Assembly (NCBI GenBank): GCA_021292105.1
Contig: CM037863.1
Coordinates: 13,188,542-13,252,541, forward strand
Origin: Anadara kagoshimensis
Taxonomy: Eukaryota > Mollusca > Bivalvia > Arcoida > Arcidae
Direction of reading: 5' to 3'
Length of the DNA: 64,000 bases
Positions 32,101-41,727 of the stretch are shown here, in pieces. The translations under genes were made by a program, and so were the position numbers. Each line of letters begins with the position of its first letter. The first letter of the stretch is position 1. The notes under the pieces are model-generated. The model had not been told where the DNA came from and searched no databases. It saw only the letters and a program-made list of their open reading frames with translations.

Positions 32101-34271
32101 ATTTTTCATATGATTGTAATCTTGTACTTCTTTACCCATAAACTCTGTCTGATTTCATGTGATAAAAATTGAATTTTGCATTCTATTTCTTGTGAGCTAG
32201 ATATAAGCTTACAATTTTTACACATCAATAGCTTGATTCTATTTGTTTGCTGATTTGCTTGAATGGTAATTGTTACCATTACCTAGTAACGCAAGATCAT
32301 CTAAGATGAATTACATCTATTAGATCTAGAATCCATGTTGAAATATCTATGTATCGTAACGAAAGCTGTGTGAACCCTAGGTCTTCAAAAAATGAATATG
32401 TTGTAAAAATATGTGTATTTTAAACTATTTTTTTTGCCATTTTATTTTTTTCAAGTAAAGTATTTTAATTTCATTTTTGTAAAGTAATTTTCTCTCTAAA
32501 TTTTCAATAGCAAAAGAAATTCTTTTCATATTTTATCATTTTTTCCACAAAAATACTTCTTTGAAGATTTTTTTCACATCCATTTTCCAAATCTTTTTTA
32601 AAAGCAGCACAGCACACAATTTTATCTCTTTGTTTATTTATTTATTTATTTATTTTTGAAACTATATAAACATAGTTTAGAGATTTAGTTTTTTACAAAT
32701 TATTTTATTTTTAAACTTACATTGGCCTAAAGCTCGTGTGAGGAGTTTTGATCTTTTGTTGTATGTTGTTTGTAGGAATTTTGACTCAATTGAGACAAGA
32801 CACTCACAGTTTTTCAGGTTAACTGACCAAAATCTTATATATATAGTATCCACCTTTTTAGGGCAACCAAACAATTTAGATATTGATGTAGTTTGTTTTC
32901 TGAAATACAGAATGTACTTGACTATCTGTTTATGACCAAATGTTTGATTAGTAGCACATGTTAACTAATATCTCTATATTTAAGATCACACAAAATGCCT
33001 TAGAAATATACGTACATAAAATCATGGATCCTGAGGACACCTTAAAACACTTGTGTCTAAATAGACAGGTGGTCTGTGTATAAAAGTTCCCTTTGGTTGA
33101 AAATTGAAGCAAAACGACTTCATGACAATGGTTTAAATTAAGCAGCCCTCAAAGTGGGTTTTAAAACTAAGTAGCCATCTGGCCACCAATTTAAATTTCC
33201 GGGTGGCCAGTAGAAATTCAAAGTGGCCATCCAATCTTTTCTTTCAATTGAAGGAAAATTAAGGCATCTTTAGATATAGAAAACAAAAATATGCATTTTT
33301 AAAACTGACTTACAATCACGTACATACATCAGTGTTATAATTTAAAGTGGACAAGCTGGCCACCATTTACAGATTTTAGGTCGCCAGACACAATTCCAGG
33401 TTGATTTGGCCACCATTTTAGTAGACAAAATTGAGGGCTGTAAAGGTGGATGCTATCAAAAGTTTTATATGTTATATGTGTCGGGGAAATAAAAAGTTTG
33501 GTTCAGATGTTGTATTATAGTAACATGTGACAAGTTGACACACTGAAGGTAGCTAGATACAGATGATTCCAGACAAAGATGAATATAAAAATGGCTTTTT
33601 ACGGGTTTAATTTTACGGAAATATATTGTGCTAAAACCATACAGTTGTGAAAAACTTTAATTTTTAAATTGCCAAAAGTAAATTTTTGTGTAAATCTGCA
33701 AGATTAATTATATGAAAACATAAAATTTTTGCAGTTTAATTTTGATATTATTCACTTGTATTTGCACTGACTTATCTGACAACACTCATTCAAAAATTAG
33801 TCATTTCAAATTCATTCATTCATTCATTCATTCATTCATTCATTCATTCATTCATTCATTCATTCATTCATTTTACAAAAAAATACACATCAGATATTCA
33901 GCCATTTTAATTCAATCATTTATTTTCTCATTATGAATTTTTCTTTCATTTGTAGTTCATTGTTAGGGCAATTTTGAATTGACATCCAATTTCTGTTATA
34001 ACTCATCATATTTTCTTGCTGATATGCAATTTTTTATGTCCAAAAACGTCCAGAGGTTTGGATGAAGAATTTTCATCCTCTTAGGATCATAGACACATTT
34101 ATGAAACAAAATGCACATATTAGAGTTATAGTAATTATTATGTTATTGTCTTTTTTTCAGGCCAAAGTAACAGGCAGTAAATCGGAGGGTAATTTTGAAG
34201 AAGCATTAGAGAGTGATAGTCCAAAAACAGAACAACCGGAAACGCTCCCAGAAGAGAAAGTGCCACTATAG
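9751..34271 (+). CDS. TPD52: Tumor protein D52 family protein (TPD52/D53/D54-like), nine coding exons
   Basis: D52 proteins are small coiled-coil adaptors that homo- and heterodimerise and act in vesicle trafficking and exocytosis. Coding exons: 9751-9802, 22136-22272, 22798-22946, 24041-24100, 26407-26466, 29959-30060, 30748-30808, 31662-31703, 34161-34271. All have AG/GT borders, and phases agree at every join, giving 257 aa. Residues 40-90 hold the conserved coiled coil (WKEELTRVEGEITTLRQVL, then ELKRKIGITPFQELKQ). Residues 114-153 hold two YxKTNEK repeats. Residues 154-207 match the YKKT...STVGSAISRKLGDMRNSATFKSFEDRVG region of vertebrate D52. The tail (NFEEALES) resembles the D54 end. 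The start is the first ATG after the shared promoter and its exon ends in phase 1, as exon 2 requires. Which vertebrate paralog it equals cannot be said, because invertebrates usually have one gene. The 3' UTR end is not resolved. Confidence 0.93.
10375..10463 (+). repeat. 29-bp tandem triplication
   Basis: Three near-identical copies of a unit starting CAGCAACCCCTTTGC. It lies just before a SINE in D52 intron 1. Confidence 0.9.
10544..10886 (+). repeat. SINE type A, full copy
   Basis: The tRNA-like head (GCGGTAGCTCAGTTGGTAGA, then GGTTCAAACCCCGA) gives A and B boxes. A body with AAAGAACCCTGCTGTATAAT and a tail ending near GGGACATTAAACACCATTAC follow. The same order recurs at 11619, 14861 and 19750 and, inverted, at 14201 and 43570. 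Confidence 0.85.
11619..11933 (+). repeat. SINE type A, head truncated
   Basis: Starts inside the tRNA-like head (GTTCAAACCCCAACCGGG) and then follows the 10544 copy to the tail. Confidence 0.8.
12439..12860 (+). mobile_element. Helentron-like element, short copy without the 145-bp array
   Basis: Begins right after TTTTT with AGCTTAAATG...CAGCTGAGCT, then CTGTCTGTCTGTGTGTG. It ends with the hairpin-like AGGCCCTTTTGGACCT and TTTGTT. The ends match the copies at 43721 and 45851, but the tandem array is absent. The 'translation' of this stretch is an artefact. Confidence 0.6.
13185..13400 (+). repeat. Dispersed repeat shared with 39376-39575
   Basis: Both copies contain TTCTCCAAAA, then GAAGCACTATTTTA, AACTTGGTGCAAAG, ATCAACATTG, AACCCAAGTT and GAGTTAT-GCCCTT in the same order. 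The full ends are not defined. Confidence 0.6.
13872..14046. repeat. Rearranged SINE type A: inverted tail joined to forward body
   Basis: 13872-13945 reads as the reverse-strand tail (GTTGAGTAATGGTGTTTAA). From about 13950 the sequence is forward-strand body (AATAAAGAACCCTGCTGTAT). The two halves face each other, so this is an inversion junction rather than a plain copy. Confidence 0.65.
14201..14549 (-). repeat. SINE type A, inverted copy
   Basis: Tail at 14201 (GTTGAGTTGAGTAATGGTGT) through to the tRNA-like head near 14500-14549. Complete but diverged. Confidence 0.8.
14594..14832 (+). repeat. SINE type B (Leu/Ser-tRNA-like head)
   Basis: The head GTCTCAGTGGCTGAGTGGTC and GGTTTGAATCCCATTCGG looks like a class II tRNA promoter. 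The body contains GTTTCCTCCACCATCCCAG and the tail is CTTGACTGGGGCATAATACA. Other copies: 15560, 22337 and 29139, with a fragment at 63818. Confidence 0.75.
14861..15181 (+). repeat. SINE type A, full copy
   Basis: Head CTTCAGTAGCTCAGTCGTAG; body with AAAGAACCCTGCTGTATAAT; tail near 15170. Lies directly after the type B copy. Confidence 0.8.
15560..16040 (+). repeat. SINE type B interrupted by a short inverted-repeat insert
   Basis: The head and first half run to about 15708. A segment bounded by TTTCTTGCACC and GATGCAAGAAA (about 15708-15905) interrupts it. The tail CTTGACTGGGGCATAAAACA resumes near 16010. The 160-codon reverse frame here is spurious. Confidence 0.6.
16341..16370. repeat. 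(TG)n microsatellite
   Basis: About 15 TG pairs inside D52 intron 1. Confidence 0.95.
16920..17345. repeat. Degenerate ~140-bp tandem repeat, three copies
   Basis: TGTACAGTGTRRAATTT-TCAG starts each unit, and each ends with ACATCAAC-ATA-TGGTAT-AGTCATT. The units differ by many substitutions and small gaps. Confidence 0.65.
17570..17880. repeat. Degenerate ~100-bp repeats
   Basis: AAATTAACAG-TTTGCCATTTTT, GAATATTTT and TTTTTCCCTAGATTG recur three times with decay. Confidence 0.5.
18000..18950. other. D52 intron 1: nothing recognised
   Basis: AT-rich, with no repeat partner or exon seen. If 19259-19487 is a first exon, its promoter would lie in the right part of this stretch. Confidence 0.5.
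19259..19487 (+). CDS. Candidate alternative first coding exon of the D52 gene
   Basis: An ATG opens 76 codons (MNKQSSIESQDDLEYIPKIS...) ending ...MRSTNELTEA plus one base before GTGGGG. That leaves phase 1, the same as the standard first exon, so it would splice to 22136 as ...TEA-D-EHLYDNM and give a 316-aa isoform. The composition is acidic and non-repetitive, unlike the surrounding DNA. The frame is open upstream of the ATG to about 19169. D52 family genes are known to use alternative N-termini. The donor is weak (CAG/GTGGGG). Without splicing the frame would run to a stop at 19523. Confidence 0.5.
19750..20080 (+). repeat. SINE type A, full copy
   Basis: Head with ACTCAGTTGGAAGATCCCTC and GGTTTAACCCTGATTGGG; tail CTTGACTGGGATGTTAAACA. 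Confidence 0.8.
20768..20960. mobile_element. MITE family 2, copy A
   Basis: Palindromic, bounded by CGCCGCTATACCACGTGATA and its inverse ending GCGGCGAACCCCATT. Related copies: 24782-25064, 27686-27885, 30426-30629 and, split, 45768-47785. Confidence 0.8.
21023..21201. mobile_element. MITE with TACAGTAAAACA ends, copy 1
   Basis: Starts TACAGTAAAACATGAATGTA and ends ATAAATGTGTTTTATTGTA, an imperfect inverted pair. Same layout as 50009-50186. It directly follows MITE copy A. Confidence 0.75.
21271..21321 (+). CDS. Possible 51-base cassette exon of the D52 gene
   Basis: ATTTTAG acceptor, then (in phase 1) 17 codons EVFTNVEDDNDNVRIDQ, then CAAG/GTGACT donor. It would insert in frame between exon 1 (or the 19259 exon) and 22136. 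Length and phase are exact and the peptide is acidic like its neighbours. A match of this size can arise by chance. Confidence 0.3.
21664..21995 (+). repeat. SINE type D
   Basis: tRNA-like head (AGCATGTAGCTCGGTTGGTA, then GTGGGTTCGAATCCC) and a tail with AGCACCACAGTGCAAAGATT. An inverted copy lies at 54826-55262. Confidence 0.75.
22337..22550 (+). repeat. SINE type B
   Basis: Head CTTAGTGGCCAAGTGGTCTT; tail with AATCTTGAATGGGGTG. In D52 intron 2. Confidence 0.7.
22590..22785. mobile_element. MITE with CCTCGTTATAATGCCCCTC ends, copy 1
   Basis: TACAGTAAGACCTTGTTATA at the left and TGAATTGAGGGTTTGCTGT at the right form the inverted ends. The second copy is 30071-30250. The right end is 12 bases before the acceptor of D52 exon 3. 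Confidence 0.75.
23118..23157. repeat. Poly-T tract, about 40 bases
   Basis: Homopolymer run; produces false poly-Phe and poly-Lys frames. Confidence 0.95.
24041..24100 (+). CDS. TPD52: D52 duplicated exon, copy 1
   Basis: 60 bases, entered and left in phase 2, encoding YQKTNEKLTNVKDRITGSSA. Acceptor CCCCAG, donor GC/GTGAGT. Homologous to the vertebrate YVKTQEKLGEWNEKVTKS exon. Confidence 0.88.
24178..24721. mobile_element. Inverted-repeat element with CAGTCAAACCTATG ends
   Basis: The left end TACAGTCAAACCTATGTTAA, with TCTGTATAAGGGCCA, pairs with repeated right-hand segments ending TATAGACAGGTTTGACTGTA. The 3' part (TATAAGGG-CACTTATT...GACAGGTTTG) is duplicated. Contains a further inverted segment near 24340-24430. 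Confidence 0.65.
24782..25064. mobile_element. MITE family 2, copy B, internally expanded
   Basis: Same ends as copy A, but the CATTTTCAAAAACGTCCGGC block near the right end is present three times, making the copy about 80 bp longer than the others. Confidence 0.75.
25530..25686. repeat. Fold-back palindrome, arms about 60 bp
   Basis: AGCTCTTAGTCAATATTTAG...TTTATCAAGACATTAGAT...TTAGAAAT pairs with ATTTCTAAATGATCTAGTGT...GATAAATGCTGTAAAGCC...CAATATTGACTTAGAGCT across a short loop. Confidence 0.8.
26131..26147. promoter_or_regulatory. CCAAT box next to a perfect CRE
   Basis: GCCAATCAATGACGTCA: a CCAAT motif overlapping up to TGACGTCA (26140-26147), 260 bp upstream of D52 exon 5. The sequence match is exact; any promoter role is a guess. 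Confidence 0.3.
26407..26466 (+). CDS. TPD52: D52 duplicated exon, copy 2
   Basis: 60 bases, phase 2 in and out, encoding YVKTNEKIHEINDKITHSSA. Acceptor TTTCAG, donor GC/GTAAGT. Closer at its start (YVKT) to the vertebrate exon than copy 1. Either or both copies can be spliced without a frame change. Confidence 0.88.
27255..27508. repeat. 42-bp minisatellite, six copies
   Basis: Unit begins ATTACAGAGTTTTACTGCAG and ends GGAAGAGGCCCC. The unit is 14 codons long, so every frame without a stop stays open, which explains overlapping frames on both strands. It lies in D52 intron 5. Confidence 0.95.
27686..27885. mobile_element. MITE family 2, copy C
   Basis: AATGGGGTTTGTCGCCGTAC at the left and TGTGGTACAGCAGCGAGCCC at the right; palindromic. 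Confidence 0.85.
27890..29130. other. D52 intron 5: little recognised
   Basis: AT-rich intronic DNA. 28230-28400 resembles a decayed 27500-27640 segment (ATTCTRGAA...CCATT...CCAAATG-ACCC), an old local duplication. No exon seen. Confidence 0.45.
29139..29345 (+). repeat. SINE type B
   Basis: Head CCTGGTGACCAAGTGGTCTT; body with TTCTTTGGGCACTCTGGTTT; ends near ATTCACCATTAATCCAATC. Confidence 0.7.
30071..30250. mobile_element. MITE with CCTCGTTATAATGCCCCTC ends, copy 2
   Basis: TACAGTTAAACCTCGTTATA at the left and GATGAATTGAGGTTTTACTG at the right. Begins 10 bases after the donor of D52 exon 6. Confidence 0.8.
30426..30629. mobile_element. MITE family 2, copy D
   Basis: AATGGGGTTCGCCACTGTAC at the left, TGGTACAGCGGCAAACCCC at the right; ACGTTTTC-like centre. 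Lies between D52 exons 6 and 7. Confidence 0.85.
31662..31703 (+). CDS. TPD52: D52 42-base exon (likely optional)
   Basis: Encodes TSRSIENIRGRFGL, phase 0 on both sides (CATCAG acceptor, TTG/GTGAGT donor). The basic-plus-Arg/Ser peptide sits where vertebrate D52 genes have variable C-terminal exons, so skipping is plausible. Including or skipping it keeps the frame. Confidence 0.75.
33811..33871. repeat. (ATTC)n microsatellite
   Basis: About 15 tandem tetranucleotides in D52 intron 8; yields a false (SFIH)n frame. Confidence 0.95.
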
Positions 34272-35550
34272 ACCGAAAACACGACGTAATTAGTGTGCAA
34301 TTTCTTAAATAAGAGAATAAGTGATTAATAACTTAACTTCCAATTTCACGGACACGCGCATAAGGAGGTGATAAAACACATCATTGCCAGGGACGGTGCT
34401 TGATGTGTCATGTATAAAAATAGATTAGTGATGGCAGTTAATTTGTTTTGGTGTAAATTTATATAATTCCAGCAAAAAAAATAAGATTTTTATTTTAAAA
34501 AAAACATTTGTATGTATCATCATTTTGTTAGTTAGAAGATAAGTAATTTGTAAGTAAGAAACGTGATATGCCTGCAGTTAGTATTGAAAAGCTAGAAACA
34601 TTTGATCTCACTTCCTGTTGAAGAATTCCCATCATGCTTCACGAGTTTTGTTCTGCTATTGAAGAATCACCTTGGTGAATCAGAATTTGTGCCCAGTTTT
34701 CACATAAATACAAAATTCATGTACATGTATATTGTATTTGATGCATCCTTCCAATATTTAATCGGAATATCTGTTGCAGTCTCATCACAGTTCAAAACAG
34801 AATTTTTTTTTTTTTTTTGCAAGTTCAATGCAAGTTTTTTTGACACAAATGTTTAAACATTCTTGATTTTTTTCATTGTTTATGCTCAATTTATCAATTT
34901 TTGTTTTCTTACACATTGTAATTTTTTTCGGTTATTGACAGCTGAGTGGACTAAAGCGCCAACTAATCAACCGCTTAGGTTTGAAATCCTACTGAGGTTA
35001 GTCTTATTGTGGAAAGTTTGTTAGTTTGAATGCAGAAGGCTGTTGATTTTCTCTGCATGGGAATTCCAGCTTTCTGTACTATTCAACACTCCAGAACTGA
35101 CTGCAGTAATCTACTGGTGTATAAATATCCCAACCATCACATATAAATCAGATTTAGAAATTTTTCAAACTAGTCCATAGATTTTTTACTAGTCGTTTAC
35201 CAAAGCTACAACTAATGTGAATCTACAAGTGTTACCAAAAAAATATTTTTTCGAATTTTTTTTCCTTTGACCCACCAATTTTAAGGATATTTTCCACCAA
35301 GGAATTATACTATTGTGTAGTATTGAGAAAAAGATTGCATTTAGACAGCAATGTAACTTATTGTTTAAGAAGCTGTCTTAATACAAAATGACATAAAACG
35401 TTTTCTATAATGGAGTACCATACAGCATATTTTAATTTTTTTTTTTTTTGGTGACCCATTCAGCATTAGTATAGGTTTGAACCAGTAAAAAGAACAAACT
35501 CCACCTATGGTATTTTTTTAAACCATTTTTTGTCCCAAAATATTTTTTCT
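34272..35550 (+). other. D52 3' UTR and downstream DNA
   Basis: Follows the TAG at 34269-34271. AT-rich, with poly-T tracts. No single polyadenylation signal can be chosen. 34935-35110 has weak similarity to SINE type B (ACTGAGGTTAGTCTTATTG, GGAATTCCAGCTTTCTG). Confidence 0.45.
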
Positions 35551-35555
35551 ACTAT

Positions 35556-35850
35556 GGAAGCGCGTGGCCTAGTGGTTAAGGCGTTGGACTCATGATTCGA
35601 AGGTCGTGGGTTCGATCCCTGGACCGGGCAATGTGTTGTGTCCTTGAGCAAGACACTTAATTTCACATTGTTCCAGTTCACTCAGCTGAAAAATAAATGA
35701 GTACCAGTAAAATGTTGGGGGTTAACCCTGCGATGGACCGGCGTCCCATTCAGGGGAGAGTCTTGTACTCTCAGTCGCTTAACGCCACCGAAACCGGGAT
35801 AAGCTCCGGCCTGATGGGCCTAATGGTTCAGGACAGACTTTAACTTTTAA
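35556..35850 (+). repeat. SINE type C with well-preserved tRNA head
   Basis: The head GTGGCCTAGTGGTTAAGGCG and GTGGGTTCGATCCCTGGACC gives clear A and B boxes. The body contains the widely shared metazoan SINE core CGATGGACCGGCGTCCCATT. Single copy in the window. Confidence 0.8.
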
Positions 35851-36452
35851 CTATTTTCCCTACTAATTGCAGGTATGTCTTATTTCTTGCAATTTACTTA
35901 ATCCAATATTGAATGACCATGCTAGTCTTTTTTGTATGGATAAGGGAAAAAATAGTAGATGGTCATTTCTTACATATTTAAAATTATTTATTTCATAAAA
36001 CAATGCAGTATTTTGTGTATAATATTTAATGAATTTCATATTTGTCTTTTCTAGAAATATCCTGTTGGGGAAAAAATTGTAACTTCTTAACAGAAAATCA
36101 TCAACTGTGACATTGCCTAAATCATCGACTGTGAAATTTTTAATCTTCGATGTGTCTCTATTTTCTTCAAATTCCTCCACCATAAAAAAAGACTTTGTCC
36201 ATAAAAAGTAAATGAATCTTGACTGGTGTAAAATGCCGTCGTTTAACCCCACTCCTTCAACAAAAGACTTCCGACTTCCTATTCTGTCATATATATGCCA
36301 AATGATTATTTACGGTAACTTGTTAGGAAAAAAAATGTGTACTGGTAGTTTTCTGTAAAAAGTTTAGGGTGTAATGTTTATAGAAGGAAAATGGTTTTAG
36401 CTCAGTAGGGTCAATTAGTGCAAAATAAAATACAAATCATTATGGTGGCATA

Positions 36453-36658
36453 ATTGACGGATCGCCAGCCATGCCTCAATGTTCCGACAAAGGCCTGACA
36501 TGCTTCATTTACGCACAAAATGAATGAAAACTGGACCTGAATTGTCCTATTTAATGATGTCACTGACACTGGTACGTCATTAGTTGCTGTGACCTGCTTT
36601 GGTACAGTGATGCGGCCTGTGTCTGAACATTAAAGGCTTGGCCGGCGATACTTCAATT
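36453..36658. mobile_element. MITE family 1, copy 1
   Basis: Ends AATTGACGGATCGCCAGCCA and GCTTGGCCGGCGATACTTCA form the inverted pair; centre has GATGTCACTGACACTGGTAC. Copies 2 and 3 are at 38577 and 49258. Confidence 0.85.
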
Positions 36659-37280
36659 ACATAGTAGGACAATAGTTTGATGGTAGATGTAACTATGTAA
36701 AGAATAATTTATAATTTATTGATATTTTTGTAAGGGATAAAATTGGTGCATTTTAGTGTGAATTTTTTCCTGATATTGAGTTTCCAGTACATTAAAACAT
36801 GGAAATAAATCACTAGTGCGTTTTCCATTGAAATCTTTACATGTTTGCCTGGCAGAATGAATTCAGTGTTACCATACCCATTTTCTGTAAATACTTTTTT
36901 GATGGCTATGAAGAAATAATTTGCTGTCTGTTTCTGATTTGAGATGGTTCAGTCTTTTAGTATTTTTTTTTAATCTGTTGATCTCAGTTTGAAGTTATTT
37001 TATTTAATAAACGGATACATTTTGAGTATCAATCACAATTACAAAATATAAACACTCTAGTGTATTAAAATTTGAAGCCAAAAATGTTACAGAAAGTGTA
37101 TAATGGAAAAAAAACTGCTCAGAAAATAATGTGGTCAAATGTAAATTATTCCAAAAAATACACTTCATTTGTGTACCGGTAATATTTTGGCTTTTTTTGT
37201 ATAATTTTGAATGAAAAAAAGACAAGGATCCTTGGCTATCATTTTGTAACTTGTGTTTCTAATACAGACGTGGCCCCTCT

Positions 37281-37303
37281 TCCCCCTCTCTCTCTCATTC
37301 TCT

Positions 37304-37347
<44 letters not shown>
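37281..37347. repeat. (CT)n(CA)n microsatellite
   Basis: CT-rich run changing to CA. Confidence 0.9.
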
Positions 37348-37349
37348 TT

Positions 37350-38570
37350 TCAAATTCCAATCAGTTGATTACAATTTTTTATTTGTAAATTTTGTAAAAA
37401 TCATTTGACTTTATGTCCATTCACATTTGATAATCTAGTTACATGAATGAAATAAAATATAGAGGACTTTGTACTAGGGGTGTAACATTTCACCAAAAGT
37501 ATCAATTAAGTGCAGTGTGGTGTCAGTGTATTTTAGTTTGGATTCCATACAAATTTTGAATTCAGTGTATCTGGCTCTTGCTAATGTATCATTGCCTAAC
37601 TAAGATTTTTTTAGAAACTATTAAATATGAGTATTTTTTGTAGATTTGAAGATATCAAGAGTTTTAACATTCTTGTTTTAAAGATGCTTTCTGCCCAAAT
37701 TTTGGCAATCACAATTTGAAACTATGAATGAAAATTTCTGTAAAAACTAGTTACTAGTATAAAAGATGTTATAAACTTAAAGTGATATTCAAAATACCGG
37801 TAATACCTTAATTCCTGAATGCCTTAACATTTAACAAATTTATTAAGATTAACAAATTCATTAAGATTCCAAATTTGCCACAATATAAGTTGACAAAACT
37901 CTTTGTTAAGGAATGATTGTGAAACTGGGGTCTATTCGTGTTGAAGTTAGGTAGGCGTCTTGTTACACCCCTAGGGATGTAATTTTTGTGAAGGTTGTTC
38001 GATTTCTGTGTTAGACGTACATGTATGTGTAAATAATATTATACTTATTTTCTGTTTGTAAATTAAATATGTAAATATTCAAATATTCGATATTACCAAA
38101 TATAATTTATATATATAAATATGAATGGTAACATGTCTTGAAAGTTTATTATCATTATTATATATACATTGAATATTTATCTTAAAAGCTTGCTCAGTTT
38201 TGAAAATGGATTCTGGTATAGGCAAACAACATTGACCTGTCCCGTTGACCTTTTATTAGTGATACTGGTATTCATATAGGAGAGTCCGTGCCTCCAATAC
38301 ATGGGTAGTATCAGTGTCAAGGTTCAAAGTTAATACATTAACAGTGCTCAGGTTAAGTGTTTTTCATAAAGTAGTCAAAATAAGTATTTATATTGTAGTA
38401 CTTGTCCATGAAATATTTAAGTTAAGGTCAAGCGAACAGGTCAGTGTTGTTTGTCTATAGGCATTCTCTGTATTTATACTGTAAAATACATGCAGGGTGG
38501 ATATTAAGACCCATGGTCATGTTATATTTAGTACTTTATCTAAAAACATTGAAATAATTGATTGATGCGG
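37350..38570. other. Intergenic: nothing recognised
   Basis: AT-rich, without paired repeats or gene-like frames. Confidence 0.5.
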
Positions 38571-38576
38571 GTTTGC

Positions 38577-38786
38577 AATTGACGGATCTCCGGCCACAAC
38601 CAAAATGTTCCGACAAAGGTCTGGCATGCTTGAATTACACACAAAAAGAATGAAAACTCGGGCTGAATTGTGTCATTTAATGATGTCATTGATTTTAGTA
38701 TGCCATTAGTTGCCATGATGCTGTTTTGGTACCATGATGGTTGGCAGTGTCAGAACATTGTAGGCGTGGCCGGCGATCTGTCAATT
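38577..38786. mobile_element. MITE family 1, copy 2
   Basis: AATTGACGGATCTCCGGCCA at the left, GGCGTGGCCGGCGATCTGTC at the right. Confidence 0.85.
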
Positions 38787-39375
38787 CCAGCGTAATGTTG
38801 GACACTGGATACATATACATGAGTATCAACAGTAGTTAATGTTTAGCAGGATAAGTATTGCATGGCTACAGTTAAAATTAATCTGAAATGACTCTCGTTT
38901 GAGCAGATACATGTAATACTTGGAGAATAAGTCCTGTTTTTTTTTTTGTGAAATTTCAGAATTTGCCATATAGTACTAAATATTGAGAAATTTTCATGAG
39001 AATCATCATTTCAAGATATTTGAGTACATTTATTTCACTATTGCCTAATGGTGGTAAATGATTTATATTCAAATAAATATTCATGCAAGTTTTTTTTTTT
39101 TTTGTATCTTTTTACTCTCTCGAAATTTACACGAAAGTAAAATAAATTCTTTTTTTTTTTTTCAATTACCAGATCGATCATTGCAAAAACGGTTTTCAAA
39201 CATTACTTGAAAATATTTGGACTATTTATTTAGTTAATTGATGTTCATCTAATGTTAGTATGAAAAATAAACTCTTTCCTAAATTTTTGCCACAAATAAA
39301 TATGGTGTCCATGTATTGTTTTCATGTTTTGTCAGGTCTACAAAATAAATAATGCTTGAACATCTTTTTATCCTG

Positions 39376-39575
39376 GCCTTTTGAAAGAAAGCGGGGACAT
39401 TAAATTTGAACTTCTCTCCTTCCTTCAGTCAAGACACTTCTTGTCTGGAGTAATTCTCCAAAACTATGAAGCACTATTTTACAACTTGGTGCAAAGCATC
39501 AACATTGGCAGGATACACATATCATTAACCCAAGTTTGTTTGTTCATTTTCCTGGGAGTTATGGCCCTTGGTTAT
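39376..39575 (+). repeat. Dispersed repeat shared with 13185-13400
   Basis: Same ordered words as the other copy; the short open frame across it is not a gene. Confidence 0.6.
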
Positions 39576-41284
39576 GTTAAAACTGACTAGTGTAAGGTTG
39601 CAGAATATACAGAAGTACCAGCAATTTTCACCATTAAATGATCATAATGGGTTATGAGTTCAAACCCAACCTGGTTGTATGGTATCTCCATGAGCATTAA
39701 ATTTCAAATGGAATCAGTCCACCCAGCTGCTAAATGATTGGCTACAGTCTGTCACAAGAGTTTGGGGTTACCTAGCAACAGGATCCGTAAATCTGGCTCA
39801 GAAACCTTTGCTCATAACTATTAGATTGTCTTTGCCACTTACTGAAGTATAATGTTTATTTCTGAAATCTCTGATTTTTGCTGGCCATTAATTAGAAATT
39901 TTAATTTAAAACATGTTTAAAATAGATTTTAAAACAAACATTTAATTACTGTTAACTTGGTTATTTTTGTGTGGTTGAAATTTTTGCTATTTTCTTAAAT
40001 TGGAAAAAATCACAAAAAAATCCCCCCCTCAGGAATTAAGATAAGACTTTGTTTTCAACACAAGAATGGGTGAAATCATGCAAATAATCCTCTAGCATAA
40101 TGCCAACAATACAATATCCAAAAATTTCCACTCGTAAATAAAAACATGTTAACAGTAAGTGCGATATTTATGTTATCTTTGTCTTCATTAATGCAAAATT
40201 CTTTAAATACAATATCAATTTGACAAACCCAACACATATCACATACTTGCCATAAAATCTGATGATGCCATTTTTAACCAATTTTTGTTACCGGCGATAC
40301 TGCCAGAATATGACTGGATTTTACATTTTATCTGCTTCCAATTGTTGTACTAGCTATATATGTAAATATAACGAGGTCCAGCTGGTTGTCCGTCCTTGAC
40401 CAAATAAAATTACGGCCGCTAATGTAAGTAGAAATATCCACTGGTACACTGTATTTTAATAAAAACTATATTTTGATATTGTCGCCCTTCAAAGCAATTT
40501 CTCGCACAGTGATTGGTTAACTTGCCAGGGTACATAGAACCCTGCAGCTCAGGGTACATAAATCTTTGACAGGGTACATGGATACATGTAACCTGTAAAA
40601 ACCTTGTATAACTTATATCAACATATGATTAAGAGTGAAATGGAGTATTGCTAACTAACCTTTCACAAATTTGAAATCATTAGAAGCCAAATTTCCTAAA
40701 ATTTGTGAAAATACAGTCAAAGTATTTTTACACATATTTGCTGAAATAGGTTATTTTTTGAAAGAATTTTTCAGACATAAGTATCCAATGGTAATTTTAG
40801 CTACCAAGAAAAGAAACATAGAATAATGGTGTTTTATGCGTAGTTAAGATTATTTGACTTACATCAAGGTGGTCAGTATTGGGATGGTGGTGCCATTGAA
40901 CTGCCACAAATGAACTGACAAACTCTCAGACAGGATAGCGGTTGGAATCTAGACTTAGGTTTCGAATACCACTCTGGGAGAGATCCTAGTATGAGAAAGT
41001 TTGTCTGTTTTCTTCTGCCACCCCAGAACTTGACCAGCTTGATGAAAATGAAGGAATCTTTACTGCAGCATAAAATATCATCACTGCATTTCACTTTAAA
41101 GTTTTTGATAGTAAAAATGTTTACTATTCAATGTTATAGATAAATATTTCTATGAGTATGATGAACTTATTTTCCTGGTTGTTTTAGGCTAAAAAAATGA
41201 CAAAATTTTTACCATAGCAGATATTTCTACTCGCATAGCGTGTTCATTTAATGTTGTTAAAGAATTAAGATTTTTAAAATATCT

Positions 41285-41395
41285 ATATATGGCAGTTAAC
41301 TAATGTCCATTTCATTGTTGTTGAACCTACGTTTTTGAGTTATATGGCAGTTAACTAATGTCCATTTCGTTGTTGTTGAACCTCTTTTTTGAGTT
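41285..41395. repeat. ~56-bp tandem duplication
   Basis: TATGGCAGTTAACTAATGTC...GTTGTTGAACCT occurs twice in direct tandem. Confidence 0.85.
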
Positions 41396-41680
41396 GTTAA
41401 TTATTATTTTAAAAAATTTTCTTATTTATAGCGGGACCAATGTTTAGTTTTTCATGAGTTTTATTTTCTCTGGTTGTTAGCTTTCTGGTAAAGTTTGCAT
41501 ATTTTTTGGCTTGCACCTTGTGCTGTTTCAACTATTCTTGCCAGATATTTTGCAGTGCATTTGAAAATATGTTGATTTGTAAGCTTCTAAATGTTTTCAG
41601 TGTTCAATTCACCGTGATCTGGTTCTTGTTCCTGATTAAATATTTAAATATGGTCTAGATATACTTTCATTAGTTGTATT

Positions 41681-41681
<1 letters not shown>

Positions 41682-41718
<37 letters not shown>
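41682..41718. repeat. Poly-T tract
   Basis: Homopolymer of nearly 40 bases followed by GCTGTTGTTGTTG. Confidence 0.9.

Positions 41719-41727
<9 letters not shown>

Noticed and set aside
35863-36252. 129-codon minus-strand frame
   Set aside because: AT-rich intergenic DNA with a SINE-like tail at one end; no motif or splice evidence.
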